Source: a virus. Taken from it: a stretch of 64,000 bases of DNA. Shown piece by piece: positions 8,082 to 14,209 of the stretch. Every line of letters starts with the position of its first letter. The first letter of the stretch is position 1. The translations under genes and the position numbers were made by a program. The stretch is taken from positions 23,709 to 87,708 of IMG/VR virus record IMGVR_UViG_3300024231_000003; one strand, 5' to 3'. The notes under the pieces are model-generated. The model had not been told where the DNA came from. It saw only the letters and a list, made by a program, of their open reading frames with translations, and searched no databases.

Positions 8082-8624
8082 ATGCGTATAGGACTCACAC
8101 AACGAGTATTTGAACACAACGGCCAATCATATGATGCAACAGATCAAGACTGGTATACATACTTTGACGACCACGAGATTATACCCATACCAAATTACCC
8201 ACAGAATTTTATAAGTTTAGCAGACAGTTTAGACTTGCTAGTTATTACAGGAGGCAATGCTCCTGCTGAACGAGTTAAAACAGAACTACACCTAGTTCGT
8301 GCTATGATGGATAATAATAAACCTATATTGGGAGTTTGTCATGGAGCGTTTTTCTTAACTGAACTATTTGGTGGCAAGGTTGTTGAATGTAGTGGGCATC
8401 ATAATACTATACACAATGTTACAATGGATAATGCTACAGTACAAGTAAACAGTTTTCATAATTTACAGATAAAAAATGCACCAGAAATGGCTAAAGTGTT
8501 AGCAGTAGACGAAGATGGTTTTTGCGAAAGTTGGACATATGGATCTATTGGTACAGTTGTTTGGCATCCTGAGCGTGGAAATATATCAATACCAAATGAC
8601 ATAACACTATTGTTAAATTTATAA
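8082..8624 (+). CDS. Class I glutamine amidotransferase-like (gamma-glutamyl hydrolase type)
   Basis: A 180-aa protein with the GATase1 triad: nucleophile Cys in GVCHG (about residue 88) and the His/Glu pair in WHPER (about residue 165), plus the ITGG strand of the family. Stand-alone members (PuuD/peptidase C26 type) hydrolyse gamma-glutamyl amides, and others feed ammonia to a partner synthetase. It starts 4 bp after the radical SAM gene, so the two are probably co-expressed. No synthetase domain is fused. Confidence 0.8.
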   Translation: MRIGLTQRVFEHNGQSYDATDQDWYTYFDDHEIIPIPNYPQNFISLADSLDLLVITGGNAPAERVKTELHLVRAMMDNNKPILGVCHGAFFLTELFGGKVVECSGHHNTIHNVTMDNATVQVNSFHNLQIKNAPEMAKVLAVDEDGFCESWTYGSIGTVVWHPERGNISIPNDITLLLNL

Positions 8625-8632
8625 TTTAAAAG

Positions 8633-8640
8633 TATAAATA
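8633..8640 (+). promoter_or_regulatory. Putative late promoter (exact TATAAATA)
   Basis: An exact match to the T4 late -10 octamer, 7 bp before the first hairpin of the leader at 8647. Transcription would begin close to that hairpin. Confidence 0.55.
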
Positions 8641-8646
8641 TAGTTG

Positions 8647-8774
8647 TAGCACAGAGTTGTGCTATTCATCAAGTATGATTCACATGTTTATAGCAGAGTT
8701 GCTATATTATTTAAGGTGTGACTCATTTATTATAAAAATAAATGTTTTATTCAAATTGTCTACATAGTAGACAA
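8647..8774 (+). promoter_or_regulatory. Four-hairpin 5' leader of the ferritin-like gene
   Basis: Four perfect stem-loops follow one another: 8647-8664 (7 bp, loop GAGT), 8689-8706 (7 bp, loop GAGT), 8724-8744 (8 bp, AT-rich) and 8756-8774 (8 bp, loop ATA). The first two share the same loop and closing base pair although their stems differ, which suggests selection on the loop. TGACTC at 8718-8723 is complementary to GAGT and could form a pseudoknot. The leader ends 30 nt before the ATG at 8805. Confidence 0.6.
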
Positions 8775-8804
8775 CATTACAAAGTTAAAATGGAGAATAA
8801 TACA

Positions 8805-9509
8805 ATGGCTTTAACAGGTAAACAATTCGTAGAACAAGTAGCAGCAGATAACGCAGCACTATTCACAGCATCAAAAATGAACGTAAAAGCGTATTTTGAG
8901 AGCAAAAACAACTCAACAGAAGAACTAGTTGAGCACTTCATCGGTCGTATGGTTAACGAACGTATGAACATGGTAGAGATCAGTAAGCAAGTAGCAGCAA
9001 TGCCAGCAAATGCAGATCCAATGGAACTACAAAATCTATCAAAGCAAGCACACGATGAAGCAGTACACTTCCGTATGGTTAAAGAGTGCATCGAAAAAAT
9101 CACAGGCGAAGAACTAGACGTAGACGCAGCAATCGCAGCAGAAGCAGCTAAGCCACAAGCTAAAGGTGCTGATCTTTTAGACAAGTACGAAGCATCAAAT
9201 GATGAAGCAGCACTAGCAGTATACCAAATGGTTGCTGAAGGTCGTGCAGAAGCAGTATGGAACCAAATGGCTGACTCAATTGAAGATTCATTCATTGCTA
9301 AATCTTATGCAAAAATCGCAAAAGACGAAGGTTTCCACTCAACTATCGGCGCAATGAAACTAGAAACAATTGCAACAGATGCAGATACACAAGCACGTAT
9401 CCTAGCAATCGTTGACGGAATGCGTAAAGACTTATTCAACGTATCATGTGAAAACACACTAGAAGCTGAAGGTTCAAAAGAACTAGTAGCTGAAGCATAC
9501 GGTTGGTAA
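8805..9509 (+). CDS. Ferritin-like (diiron) four-helix protein
   Basis: A 234-aa all-helical, Ala/Glu-rich protein. Glu/His pairs characteristic of ferritin-like diiron carboxylate sites occur in VEHF/NERMNM and DEAVHFR in the first half and EGRAEAVW and DEGFHST in the second. ATG 8805 was chosen because GGAG lies 10 bp upstream and the protein then starts just before its first helix; ATG 8790 is possible. The regular codon choice, strong terminator and structured leader suggest high expression. Whether it stores iron, oxidises a substrate or is structural cannot be read. Confidence 0.7.
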   Translation: MALTGKQFVEQVAADNAALFTASKMNVKAYFESKNNSTEELVEHFIGRMVNERMNMVEISKQVAAMPANADPMELQNLSKQAHDEAVHFRMVKECIEKITGEELDVDAAIAAEAAKPQAKGADLLDKYEASNDEAALAVYQMVAEGRAEAVWNQMADSIEDSFIAKSYAKIAKDEGFHSTIGAMKLETIATDADTQARILAIVDGMRKDLFNVSCENTLEAEGSKELVAEAYGW

Positions 9510-9536
9510 GTTATACTTAACAATTTTTGTTTAATT

Positions 9537-9565
9537 AAACCCAGTCTTTATGGCTGGGTTTTCTT
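9537..9565 (+). terminator. Rho-independent terminator
   Basis: AAACCCAG (9537-9544) pairs with CTGGGTTT (9554-9561) over a 9-nt loop, then TTCTT. It ends the ferritin-like transcript and stands between convergent genes. Confidence 0.85.
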
Positions 9566-9566
9566 A

Positions 9567-9953
9567 TTATAAGGCAGTAAGCATTGCCATAATATCCAAT
9601 ACATCGCTAGGCTTTGCATAATATTCATCTTGTATCCATTCACGCTTTGGTGTAATATACTGACAGTCAAAACTATGATCTCCATTACCATTGCTAAATG
9701 CACAATAATTCCATACTCTACATATAACTGGTAAGTGAGTCATGCCTAATCGAGGTGCTAGGTATATTCTATGATTGCCAGTGTCTAGTCTAGCTTTTCT
9801 ACTCCAAACACCTACACTTAATACAATAGGGTCTTGTACACCATTTTCCATGATGTCGCTCATTAATGCTAGATCATCAGTTGGACTGAAATCTGGATTA
9901 CGATATGGAGCCAACATTTGTATTGGCATTTGTTGTATTAAGGTGCTATCCAT
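9567..9953 (-). CDS. ParB/sulfiredoxin-fold (ParB-like nuclease domain) protein
   Basis: A 128-aa protein whose central part (VQDPIVLSVG, then DTGNHRIYLAPRLGMTHLPV) matches the ParB N-terminal/Srx fold pattern, where G-N-H-R sits in the nucleotide-binding loop. Phage proteins with this fold include nucleases and small-molecule-binding proteins. It is last in a minus-strand operon and overlaps its upstream neighbour by 16 bp. Activity uncertain. Confidence 0.6.
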   Translation of the reverse strand: MDSTLIQQMPIQMLAPYRNPDFSPTDDLALMSDIMENGVQDPIVLSVGVWSRKARLDTGNHRIYLAPRLGMTHLPVICRVWNYCAFSNGNGDHSFDCQYITPKREWIQDEYYAKPSDVLDIMAMLTAL

Positions 9954-10513
9954 CTTTGCATAAAGCTCTTTCTTACATAACCACGTTGTTGCACTCTGTG
10001 CCAGCTCTTTTCATTATTAAAGAAGATGCTGCAGTAATTAGGTCTTAATGGGAGTTCAATAACGTCAGTATCATAATCAGACATTATGATTGTTCCTCCA
10101 TCAGCATATTCTTCTTCTTGTAAAAATATTTGCAATGTAACCATAAATTCACCTTTGTCACGATGTGGAGGTTGTAATTGATTACTAGGCAAGTCTAATT
10201 TATACGACTGTTTAGCCACGTATGGATGAAAGTCTTGTTCAAATTTGTTAAACACTGCTACAGCAAATTCATTGCTTTTTAATGGATCAGTCATTATGAT
10301 ATCGTTATACTGGTGGTTACTCTTATTAGCTAAATTACACCAATTGCTTTCATCATCCATGTGATCAGACCAATCAATACTATCATATATACGTTGTTGT
10401 TCAATCAACATATCTGGTGGCAAAAATTCTGGTATTACTATATGATTCCATGGATTATTGATAATCTCAGTATCATTTATTTTTTGTAATATGTGTGTTA
10501 GAAAATCAGTCAT
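9938..10513 (-). CDS. 2OG-Fe(II) oxygenase (prolyl 4-hydroxylase-like)
   Basis: 191 aa with the double-stranded beta-helix signature: iron ligands H117 and D119 in PPHRDKGEF, distal H172 in SWHRV and a 2-oxoglutarate-binding basic residue near R181. The spacing fits the P4H-type family, which hydroxylates proteins, peptides or small molecules using 2OG and O2. The start overlaps the upstream SGNH gene stop by 8 bp. Substrate unknown. Confidence 0.8.
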   Translation of the reverse strand: MTDFLTHILQKINDTEIINNPWNHIVIPEFLPPDMLIEQQRIYDSIDWSDHMDDESNWCNLANKSNHQYNDIIMTDPLKSNEFAVAVFNKFEQDFHPYVAKQSYKLDLPSNQLQPPHRDKGEFMVTLQIFLQEEEYADGGTIIMSDYDTDVIELPLRPNYCSIFFNNEKSWHRVQQRGYVRKSFMQRWIAP

Positions 10514-11270
10514 TTATATCCTTTATTATAAAGTTGGTCCAGTTTTTATTTGTATCAGGTCCTGCATGTTCACCATCTCTGCCCTTATCAACATAATACT
10601 CTTCTTCAAGTGTAGGCCATGATTTTATAGGTATAGTTGTATCTATCCCTTGTGGTCTATCAAAACAATGTACTTCTACATTATGTAACTTCCATGTATT
10701 AATAATAGATTGCTGCATTAAATATGATTTAGTCATGTAGTTACTTTCATAGTATACATATCTTTCCCAAAATTCTATGATGTCATTACCAGACCAGTGA
10801 CCAAGTTGTTGTATCTTATCATCTTTATATATCAGATATCTTGAAGGACATGGGAACATAATTATAACTTTTTTTGGAATATAATTAGACTGTATTAGGG
10901 CATGTGTATTATGGTGTAAAGTATCAACACTTGCACCAGACACACCCATATTTATGGTAGTATTATTTGTGATCTGTTCATATATATTTGGAATAGTATG
11001 CTTGTTATGCACGCCTTGACCAAATATATGACTGCATCCAAGAAATAGTACACATTCTTTCCAGTCAAATTCTTGTAATTCCTTTGTTCTATATCCGTGT
11101 GAATTAAGTCTATAATTCAGGTCCTGGGAATTAAAATATCTCCAATCAGTGCCTAGCTCTTTCTTTGTCTTAATCCAATTTGATTTGTGGTCATCATGTA
11201 ACCATTCGAGTGTAAGATTTGGAGTTTTTTTCTTATTTTCTAAATTTAAAATATCTATTTTATTAAACAT
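10506..11270 (-). CDS. SGNH/GDSL-family hydrolase-like protein
   Basis: 254 aa. The block I nucleophile appears as LGCSHIFGQG, the block II/III region as NMGVSGASVDT, and the catalytic Asp/His pair as DGEHAGPD near the C-terminus. SGNH enzymes act on ester groups, often acetyl groups of glycans. The ATG at 11270 is used because AAGGA lies 9 bp upstream; a TTG one codon earlier is an alternative. The gene lies between radical SAM and oxygenase genes in one minus-strand operon. Confidence 0.72.
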   Translation of the reverse strand: MFNKIDILNLENKKKTPNLTLEWLHDDHKSNWIKTKKELGTDWRYFNSQDLNYRLNSHGYRTKELQEFDWKECVLFLGCSHIFGQGVHNKHTIPNIYEQITNNTTINMGVSGASVDTLHHNTHALIQSNYIPKKVIIMFPCPSRYLIYKDDKIQQLGHWSGNDIIEFWERYVYYESNYMTKSYLMQQSIINTWKLHNVEVHCFDRPQGIDTTIPIKSWPTLEEEYYVDKGRDGEHAGPDTNKNWTNFIIKDIND

Positions 11271-12369
11271 CAAAATGATCCTTCCAATTTAATCCTCTGA
11301 TATTATTCAGTGTTTCAAAATAGGACAACATCTTTTCTCTTAACTTCCCCCGTTCATCTTGGCTACTATTGAATTTGACTATTTTTGTCAATTTTTTATT
11401 ATTTAAATCTAGTATTGTTTGTATTATTTCAGGACTGGCTAAAAATGGTTGTAAGTGCTTTGGTTCATAAACACTCATGCCTGCCCAATGTATATCCCGC
11501 TCATCACACCATTCTATTAATTTAGGTAGTGACTGCAAACTAGCAGCCTGGACACTAGTTTCAACATTAACTTTAATATTATCGTATGATATCATTTTAT
11601 CTACATTGCGTTCTAATTTGTCCCATTTGATAGGCCATCTTATAAAATCATTAGCTTTTCCATATCCATCTATACTAACATTTATTCGTACATCTTCAAA
11701 TTTAGATAGTACATCTTGTAGTTTTTTTCCAAAGCTGCCCCCGTTAGATGTGATTTGTATAATTGAATGGTTTTTATTTTCTTGTTGTGCTTCTAGTACA
11801 ATTTCTAAAAAGTCACTTAACAATCCTCTAACAGTAGGTTCACCACCAGCAAATCTTATTTTACGTGCTTTAGATGCTTCTACTGCAATAGTTCTAAATT
11901 TAGCAGGATCGTCAAACCAATTAACTTCTGGAGAATGATGTTGTGGTCTAAATATTTTAAGTTGTGGATTTTTATTGTGTTCTTCTTCCATCAAACTACT
12001 ATTGTAACTACCACACATAATACATCCAGCATTGCATATATTACCAAATTTAATCTCTGTGTCGAATAAACTAAACTCGCCTTCATTAGTATATCTCTGA
12101 TCGCCGTTATATATCATTCCGTCAATATTGGCTTTTTCATCTAGGACACATTCATTGCATCCTTGGCCAAACCTATTGTTTTTCATATCATTCATTAGTT
12201 TTTTATAAAAATCACTATTTAGATAATCTTGTATTGTATTTTCAGATACTAGAACTTGATCAGGCTGCTCTTGCCAAGCACAACATGGACGATAAACGCC
12301 TGTACTACTGATACTAATATGATTTACTGGCCATTTACACTTCATAAACATATTTATACTTGTTGACAT
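11263..12369 (-). CDS. Radical SAM protein (twitch/SPASM-like)
   Basis: 368 aa. An N-terminal element C-K-W-P...RPCC and a CNEC motif (residues 11-74) precede the radical SAM motif CNAGCIMC (Cys 112, 116, 119). FAGGEP, TSNGG and SIDG follow in the order expected for the partial TIM barrel. It leads the minus-strand operon. The first ATG (12369) has no clear ribosome site, and ATG codons at 12351 and 12345 are alternatives. Substrate unknown. Confidence 0.85.
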   Translation of the reverse strand: MSTSINMFMKCKWPVNHISISSTGVYRPCCAWQEQPDQVLVSENTIQDYLNSDFYKKLMNDMKNNRFGQGCNECVLDEKANIDGMIYNGDQRYTNEGEFSLFDTEIKFGNICNAGCIMCGSYNSSLMEEEHNKNPQLKIFRPQHHSPEVNWFDDPAKFRTIAVEASKARKIRFAGGEPTVRGLLSDFLEIVLEAQQENKNHSIIQITSNGGSFGKKLQDVLSKFEDVRINVSIDGYGKANDFIRWPIKWDKLERNVDKMISYDNIKVNVETSVQAASLQSLPKLIEWCDERDIHWAGMSVYEPKHLQPFLASPEIIQTILDLNNKKLTKIVKFNSSQDERGKLREKMLSYFETLNNIRGLNWKDHFDV

Positions 12370-12391
12370 TGACTATCTATTATGCTAATAT
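12363..12391 (+). promoter_or_regulatory. Sigma70-type promoter for the intergenic ncRNA
   Basis: TTGACA, 17-bp spacer, TAATAT with TGC upstream (extended -10). The predicted start is about 12398, exactly where the first long helix of the RNA begins. The -35 overlaps the divergent radical SAM start codon at 12369. Confidence 0.75.
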
Positions 12392-12397
12392 ATGTAC

Positions 12398-12576
12398 AGA
12401 CAGTATGCTAGTAGGATGACACGGACGCAATTTACTTGCAGCATCGAATACATATTGTCTAGTGGGGGAATAAAGCTTTTAGTTGACTGTTATGTATCTG
12501 GCCAGCATCATAACCAACTGTAAGAGTTAGGTAATAAAAACGGATTAGCTATCCTGATAGATCCTTGGACCCCCAC
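12398..12576 (+). ncRNA. Putative two-domain structured non-coding RNA
   Basis: No gene fills this region but it folds well by eye. Domain I is closed by a 10-bp helix (12398-12407 with 12451-12460, one G-U) around GATG/CATC and GCAA/TTGC helices. Domain II is closed by GTGGGGG/CCCCCAC (12462-12468 with 12570-12576). It contains a long hairpin (CTTTTAGTTG with CAACTGTAAG, then TTATG/CATAA) whose loop carries the self-complementary octamer CTGGCCAG (12498-12505), and a GGAT/ATCC hairpin. The RNA begins at the predicted transcription start of an extended -10 promoter. I do not recognise the family. It has no U-tract and may be processed from a transcript that continues into the tRNAs. Confidence 0.6.
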
Positions 12577-12594
12577 ATATATTAAATAAAAGTG

Positions 12595-12628
12595 TTGACA
12601 CTCTAATTAATATGTAGTATTATAAATA
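12595..12628 (+). promoter_or_regulatory. tRNA cluster 2 promoter, early- and late-type elements superimposed
   Basis: TTGACA (12595-12600), 17-bp spacer, TATTAT (12618-12623), followed by an overlapping exact late octamer TATAAATA (12621-12628). The -35 lies in AGTGT-TG-ACACT, as at tRNA cluster 1, and ATGTAGTAT before the -10 is also shared. Confidence 0.65.
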
Positions 12629-12642
12629 CATAATATAAATTA

Positions 12643-12733
12643 GGACAGGTGGGTGAGTGGCTTAAACCAGGGGATTACTAATCCTCCGAACGTTCATAGC
12701 GTTCCGTGGGTTCGAATCCCACCCTGTCTGCCA
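12643..12733 (+). tRNA. tRNA-Ser with ACT anticodon
   Basis: A 91-nt class II tRNA with long variable arm (GAACG/CGTTC). Acceptor GGACAGG/CCTGTCT has a G-U first pair, anticodon stem GGGGA/TCCTC with loop TTACTAA, T-arm GGGTTCGAATCCC, encoded CCA. The anticodon reads ACT where bacteria normally use GCT for AGY serine codons. Confidence 0.85.
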
Positions 12734-12739
12734 AAGTTT

Positions 12740-12814
12740 TGGAACGTAGCATAATGGTAATGCACCGCTTTTTGGTAGCGTAGAGTATAGGTTCGAGTCC
12801 TATCGTTCCAGCCA
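12740..12814 (+). tRNA. tRNA-Gln (TTG)
   Basis: Acceptor TGGAACG/CGTTCCA, anticodon stem CCGCT/AGCGT (outer pair mismatched) with loop TTTTGGT (anticodon TTG), T-arm GGTTCGAGTCC, encoded CCA. Confidence 0.88.
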
Positions 12815-12819
12815 AGTTT

Positions 12820-12894
12820 GGTCCCTTCGTCTATCGGTTAGGACGCCAGGTTTTCAACCTGGAAAGACGGGTTCGATTCCCGTAGGGACTACCA
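12820..12894 (+). tRNA. tRNA-Glu (TTC)
   Basis: Acceptor GGTCCCT/AGGGACT, anticodon stem CCAGG/CCTGG with loop TTTTCAA (anticodon TTC), T-arm GGTTCGATTCC, encoded CCA. Confidence 0.95.
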
Positions 12895-12983
12895 TATCAG
12901 TGCAGGTTTGCTAACAGTATTAGATATTCCCCCAGGCGTCAATATCGCCACTGCGGTAAGGTTCGAGTCCTTAGCTGATACCA
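12895..12983 (+). ncRNA. tRNA-like element (degenerate or mimic)
   Basis: It ends like a tRNA: T-arm TAAGG-TTCGAGT-CCTTA, then GCTGATA-CCA, and TATCAGT at 12895-12901 pairs with GCTGATA over 7 bp. The discriminator base is missing, however, and no normal anticodon arm is visible. Two competing internal helices (GATATT/AATATC and GGCG/CGCC) fill the middle. It follows tRNA-Glu directly. It could be a decayed tRNA, a non-standard tRNA or a tRNA mimic recognised by processing enzymes. Confidence 0.5.
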
Positions 12984-12985
12984 GA

Positions 12986-12993
12986 AATAAATA
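12986..12993 (+). promoter_or_regulatory. Possible late promoter (AATAAATA)
   Basis: A 7-of-8 match to the late octamer, but only 5 bp before the ATG at 12999, so it would give a leaderless message or be chance. Confidence 0.2.
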
Positions 12994-12998
12994 CAACT

Positions 12999-14084
12999 AT
13001 GATAAAATTAGATACAGTACACGTTGAAATAACTAACAGATGTAATGCAATGTGTCCAGGATGCACTAGGCAAGATCCTGATACTGGAAAGTTACTCGAT
13101 TTTTTTCATACAACTAATGAAGTTGATTGGTCATTATCTGACTTTAAAAATATACTTCCTCCTCATATTGTTAAAGATACAAACATATTTTTTGGAGTAA
13201 CAGTTGATGAGCCATTAATGAATCCAAACTTTTTAGATATTGCAAAATATGTAATTGCGTCTGGAGGTAATATTGAACTTGATACTAATGCAGGTGCTGG
13301 AACAGAAAAAACATGGACTGAATTTGGTAGATTATCACGTGACAATCCTGGAAGAATAAGAGTTGGATTTTCAGTAGATGGATATGAAGATACAAATCAT
13401 ATATATCGTGTTAATGTCAAGTGGAATACAGTTGTAAGAAATATGAAAGCATTTGCACAGAATTGTAAAGATGCAACTTGGGTATATCTAGCATTTGATC
13501 ATAATGAGCATGATATACCAAAGGCAGAAAAACTAGCAACAAAAATGGGTATCAAATTTAAAGTACGTGCAAATACTCGAAATATTAAATCTTGGGTATC
13601 AAATACTACTATTAAAAAAGATAAAAAGATAGTTAAAGAAACAAAAATAGTCAAAGTAGACTCTGATAGTAAATTTAAACATAGCGACTTTGAAAAGATA
13701 AAAAAATTAACAAGTCGTAAATCTGACGAATATACTAAAAGTGAACTTGACACCATATCTTGTTTATTAATAGATCAACAAGAAGTTATGATTGATTGGT
13801 CAAAGAGAATGTGGCCATGTTGTTGGTGGGGAGATGCATATCTTTCAAAAAACAAAAGATGGATGAAAAACATTATTTCTCAATATGGAGATGATTGGAA
13901 TCGGGTAGATTTAACATCAATAGATAAAATACTAGATCATGAATATTATGCTAGTATATTAGGTGGTGAAGCTAGATATGATAATACTAGTAAATTCTAC
14001 TGTGGTGATAGTTGCTTTAAGCACTGTGGTGATAAAGGCAAAAGAAATTACGAATACTTTGATAAAGATGGCAAATCAGTCTAG
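12999..14084 (+). CDS. Radical SAM protein (SPASM-like)
   Basis: 361 aa. The radical SAM motif CNAMCPGC (Cys 15, 19, 22) is at the very N-terminus. A C-terminal Cys-rich tail (WPCCWWGDA, YCGDSCFKHCGDKG) looks like an auxiliary [4Fe-4S]-binding SPASM domain, used by peptide- and glycan-modifying enzymes. Residues about 205-240 are a Lys-rich insertion. Its architecture resembles the protein at 62906-63940 and differs from the F-C-x-x-P subfamily in this window. It stands alone after tRNA cluster 2. Confidence 0.85.
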   Translation: MIKLDTVHVEITNRCNAMCPGCTRQDPDTGKLLDFFHTTNEVDWSLSDFKNILPPHIVKDTNIFFGVTVDEPLMNPNFLDIAKYVIASGGNIELDTNAGAGTEKTWTEFGRLSRDNPGRIRVGFSVDGYEDTNHIYRVNVKWNTVVRNMKAFAQNCKDATWVYLAFDHNEHDIPKAEKLATKMGIKFKVRANTRNIKSWVSNTTIKKDKKIVKETKIVKVDSDSKFKHSDFEKIKKLTSRKSDEYTKSELDTISCLLIDQQEVMIDWSKRMWPCCWWGDAYLSKNKRWMKNIISQYGDDWNRVDLTSIDKILDHEYYASILGGEARYDNTSKFYCGDSCFKHCGDKGKRNYEYFDKDGKSV

Positions 14085-14092
14085 TCAAATAG

Positions 14093-14100
14093 ATAAATAA
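14093..14100 (+). promoter_or_regulatory. Putative T4-like late promoter (GATAAATA)
   Basis: GATAAATA directly after the upstream stop codon and 13 bp before a hairpin leader. The sequence GATAAATAAAACT is identical to that at 5419. Confidence 0.5.
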
Positions 14101-14113
14101 AACTATAAGATAC

Positions 14114-14201
14114 TGCCGTTAACACGGCAAGCTGGACATACAGCTTAAACTAATTAAGGCGTTTGGGCGCCATCTAGACCCATTTATAATACTTTAATTA
14201 G
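14114..14201 (+). promoter_or_regulatory. Structured 5' leader of the B12-type radical SAM gene
   Basis: Three hairpins occur in 60 nt: TGCCGT/ACGGCA (14114-14129), AGCTG/CAGCT (14130-14145) and GGCG/CGCC (14158-14171). CTAATTAA (14150-14157) also pairs with TTAATTAG (14194-14201), whose end overlaps the AGGA ribosome site (14200-14203) of the ATG at 14210. Closing that helix would partly hide the ribosome site, as in translational riboswitches. It does not match a riboswitch consensus I know. Confidence 0.55.
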
Positions 14202-14209
14202 GAAGATCT

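Noticed and set aside
8777-9295. 172-codon minus-strand open frame
   Set aside because: Mirror of the regular codon pattern of the ferritin-like gene; no ribosome site and unlikely Ser-rich product.
12351-12358. Minus-strand TATAAATA late promoter for the 11263-12369 gene
   Set aside because: It falls inside the likely coding region; use would force a leaderless start at an internal Met. Possible but not supported.
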